Assembly (NCBI GenBank): GCA_020848015.1
Contig: JADLBA010000307.1
Location: 1-6,550 of the forward strand
Direction of reading: 5' to 3'
Length of the DNA: 6,550 nucleotides
DNA from: Crocinitomicaceae bacterium
GTDB taxonomy: Bacteria; Bacteroidota; Bacteroidia; Flavobacteriales_D; Sanyastnellaceae
In this document: one piece after another, positions 4,956-6,550 of the stretch
Position numbering within the stretch: the stretch's first letter is position 1
Layout: every line of letters begins with the position of its first letter
Notes under the pieces: generated by a model
What the model was told of the DNA's origin: nothing
Database searches by the model: none
Seen by the model: only the letters and a program-made list of their open reading frames with translations
Translations under genes and position numbers: made by a program

Positions 4956-6550
4956 ATGGAAAATTTCTCACGTTTACTTTCTCCGATTGATCTTGGATTT
5001 ACTGTTTTAAAGAATCGTGTGCTGATGGGATCTATGCACACGGGGCTTGAAGAAGAGCAAAATGGCTTTTCTAAGCTTGCCGCATTCTATGCCGAGCGGG
5101 CAAAAGGAGATGTGGGACTAATCGTAACCGGTGGTATTGCTCCAAACGACGCGGCAAAATTATGGCCCGGTGCCGCGAAACTCGATGATGACGCCACTGC
5201 TGAATTGCACAAAGAAATAACGAGAGCAGTCCATATTAACGAAGGAAAGATATGTCTGCAGGTATTACATGCTGGGCGTTATGCAGTGCATCCGTTCTGT
5301 GTGGCACCTTCTGCCATCCAGGCTCCCATCAATATTTTCAAGCCTAAAGCATTGGATGAAGACGGAATACAAACGACGATTGGAGATTTTGTTCGTTGTG
5401 CGAAACTCGCTCAATATGCGGGTTATGATGGCGTAGAGATCATGGGTAGTGAAGGATACTTAATCAATCAATTTATTGCCCGTAGAACCAATCATCGGAG
5501 CGATGAATGGGGAGGTGCCTTCAAAAACCGCATACGTATTGCGGAAGAAATTGTAAGCCGCACACGAGAGGCAGTTGGAAAAAACTTTATCATTATCTAC
5601 CGCTTGTCAATGCTTGATCTTGTGGAAGAAGGAAGCATCTGGGATGAAGTAGAACAACTGGCGGTAGCGATTGAACGCGCTGGGGCAACTATCATCAATA
5701 CCGGTATCGGATGGCACGAGGCCAGAATCCCCACCATTGCGATGATGGTTCCCCGGACTGGTTTTGCCTGGGTTACAAAAAAACTAATGGGAAAAATTTC
5801 CATTCCCTTGGTAGCTACCAATCGTATCAACACTCCTGAAAATGCGGAGAAAGTCCTTGCTGAGGAATGTTCAGATATGGTCAGTATGGCACGTCCTTTT
5901 CTCGCCGATCCTCATTTTGTTAGAAAAGCTGCTGCGGGTGAAAGTGAACGAATCAATACTTGCATTGCTTGCAATCAGGCATGCCTTGACCAAATATTCA
6001 ATCGTAAATCCGCCAGTTGTCTGGTAAATCCCTTTGCCTGCAGAGAAACTGAATGGAAATTGGAAAAAGCCCCTGTGAAAAAGAAAATTGCTGTTGTAGG
6101 AGCAGGCCCTGCGGGAATGGCTGCTGCATTGGCTGCTGCACAGCGTGGGCACGAGGTGACTTTGTTCGACAGGGACGAGAAGGCCGGTGGGCAGTTGAAT
6201 ATGGCGAAAATTGTCCCTTCAAAGTATGAATTTTTTGAAACAATCCGATACTATCTAAATGAATTAAAAATTAATAGAGTAAATTTTTCATTCGACACAG
6301 ATGTCTCTGCTGAAGACATTATTTCTGCCGCTTTTGACGAGTGCATTATTGCGACGGGGGTCAAACCAAGACGCATTTCCATTGAAGGAGCGAATCACGA
6401 TAAAGTGGTGTATTACAACGATCTGCTACTCGGTCGGGTAAAGGTGGGGAAAAATGTGGCGATTATCGGCAGCGGTGGTATTGGTATGGATGTGGCGAGA
6501 TTTCTTCTGAAAAAAGATGGAACCATTGAAGATTTTATGAATGAGTGGGG
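4956..6550 (+). CDS. fadH: NADPH-dependent 2,4-dienoyl-CoA reductase (3' end beyond window)
   Basis: Reduces 2,4-dienoyl-CoA intermediates with NADPH during beta-oxidation of unsaturated fatty acids, in the cytoplasm, using FMN, FAD and a 4Fe-4S cluster. The frame is open without interruption for 531 codons and runs off the window; E. coli FadH is 672 residues, so about 140 are missing. Alignment from memory to E. coli FadH is close, with a +2 offset. The N-terminal TIM-barrel (old yellow enzyme type) spans about 1-330 and includes NRVLMGSMHTGLEE (20-33), the catalytic Tyr168 in GSEGYLIN and His254 in GWHEARIPT. The cluster cysteines are C336, C339, C343 and C355 (CX2CX3CX11C). The FAD site is GAGPAG (382-387), and the NADPH-binding GSGGIG is at 505-510. 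All catalytic and cluster ligands are present. The ATG at 4956 begins MENFSRLLSPIDLGF, matching the family start. It is divergent from the glycosyltransferase gene, with 201 bases between the start codons. Confidence 0.96.
   Translation, partial: MENFSRLLSPIDLGFTVLKNRVLMGSMHTGLEEEQNGFSKLAAFYAERAKGDVGLIVTGGIAPNDAAKLWPGAAKLDDDATAELHKEITRAVHINEGKICLQVLHAGRYAVHPFCVAPSAIQAPINIFKPKALDEDGIQTTIGDFVRCAKLAQYAGYDGVEIMGSEGYLINQFIARRTNHRSDEWGGAFKNRIRIAEEIVSRTREAVGKNFIIIYRLSMLDLVEEGSIWDEVEQLAVAIERAGATIINTGIGWHEARIPTIAMMVPRTGFAWVTKKLMGKISIPLVATNRINTPENAEKVLAEECSDMVSMARPFLADPHFVRKAAAGESERINTCIACNQACLDQIFNRKSASCLVNPFACRETEWKLEKAPVKKKIAVVGAGPAGMAAALAAAQRGHEVTLFDRDEKAGGQLNMAKIVPSKYEFFETIRYYLNELKINRVNFSFDTDVSAEDIISAAFDECIIATGVKPRRISIEGANHDKVVYYNDLLLGRVKVGKNVAIIGSGGIGMDVARFLLKKDGTIEDFMNEW

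Noticed and set aside
5597..6243. Minus-strand and alternate-frame ORFs within fadH
   Set aside because: fadH aligns continuously to its family with all active-site residues, so the overlapping frames are shadows.

Overview
The window looks like chromosomal DNA from a member of the Bacteroidota (Bacteroidetes). Three things point there. The 23S tail and 5S rRNA read like Bacteroidota sequences. A secreted protein carries the gliding-motility / type IX secretion C-terminal domain (CHU_C type) found essentially only in this phylum. Several genes have a TAnnTTTG box, the -7 element of the Bacteroidota primary sigma factor, a short distance upstream. I cannot name the genus.

Layout. Bases 1-383 are the 3' end of a 23S rRNA gene; base 1 corresponds to A2503 in E. 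coli numbering. A short spacer and a 5S rRNA (about 455-564) follow, closed by a strong intrinsic terminator (569-605). Bases 607-807 have no confident gene but hold three CTGTAA repeats, a small minus-strand ORF that could be a gene remnant, and a likely promoter. Next come a 562-residue secreted multidomain surface protein (808-2496, +), a convergent AT-rich gene for a small His-rich putative outer-membrane barrel (2568-3134, -), a GT-C type integral-membrane glycosyltransferase (3318-4754, -) and, divergent from it, fadH for 2,4-dienoyl-CoA reductase (4956 to beyond the window end, +). The fadH frame is open to the last base, so it has no stop codon here.

The protein genes do not form one operon or pathway. 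Each appears to be transcribed alone: the + surface protein converges on the - barrel gene, the barrel and glycosyltransferase genes are separated by 183 bases containing a promoter and a stem-loop, and the glycosyltransferase and fadH are divergent. The surface protein would need the T9SS, encoded elsewhere. The glycosyltransferase probably modifies a cell-surface glycan or protein. FadH serves beta-oxidation of unsaturated fatty acids.

I found no convincing new system. The observations most worth following are dyad symmetries sitting on or next to three promoter/start regions (3162-3180, 4779-4797, 4934-4945), a 9-bp-arm stem-loop with no T-tract (3222-3259), the AT-rich barrel gene, and the 31-codon ORF beside the rRNA operon.
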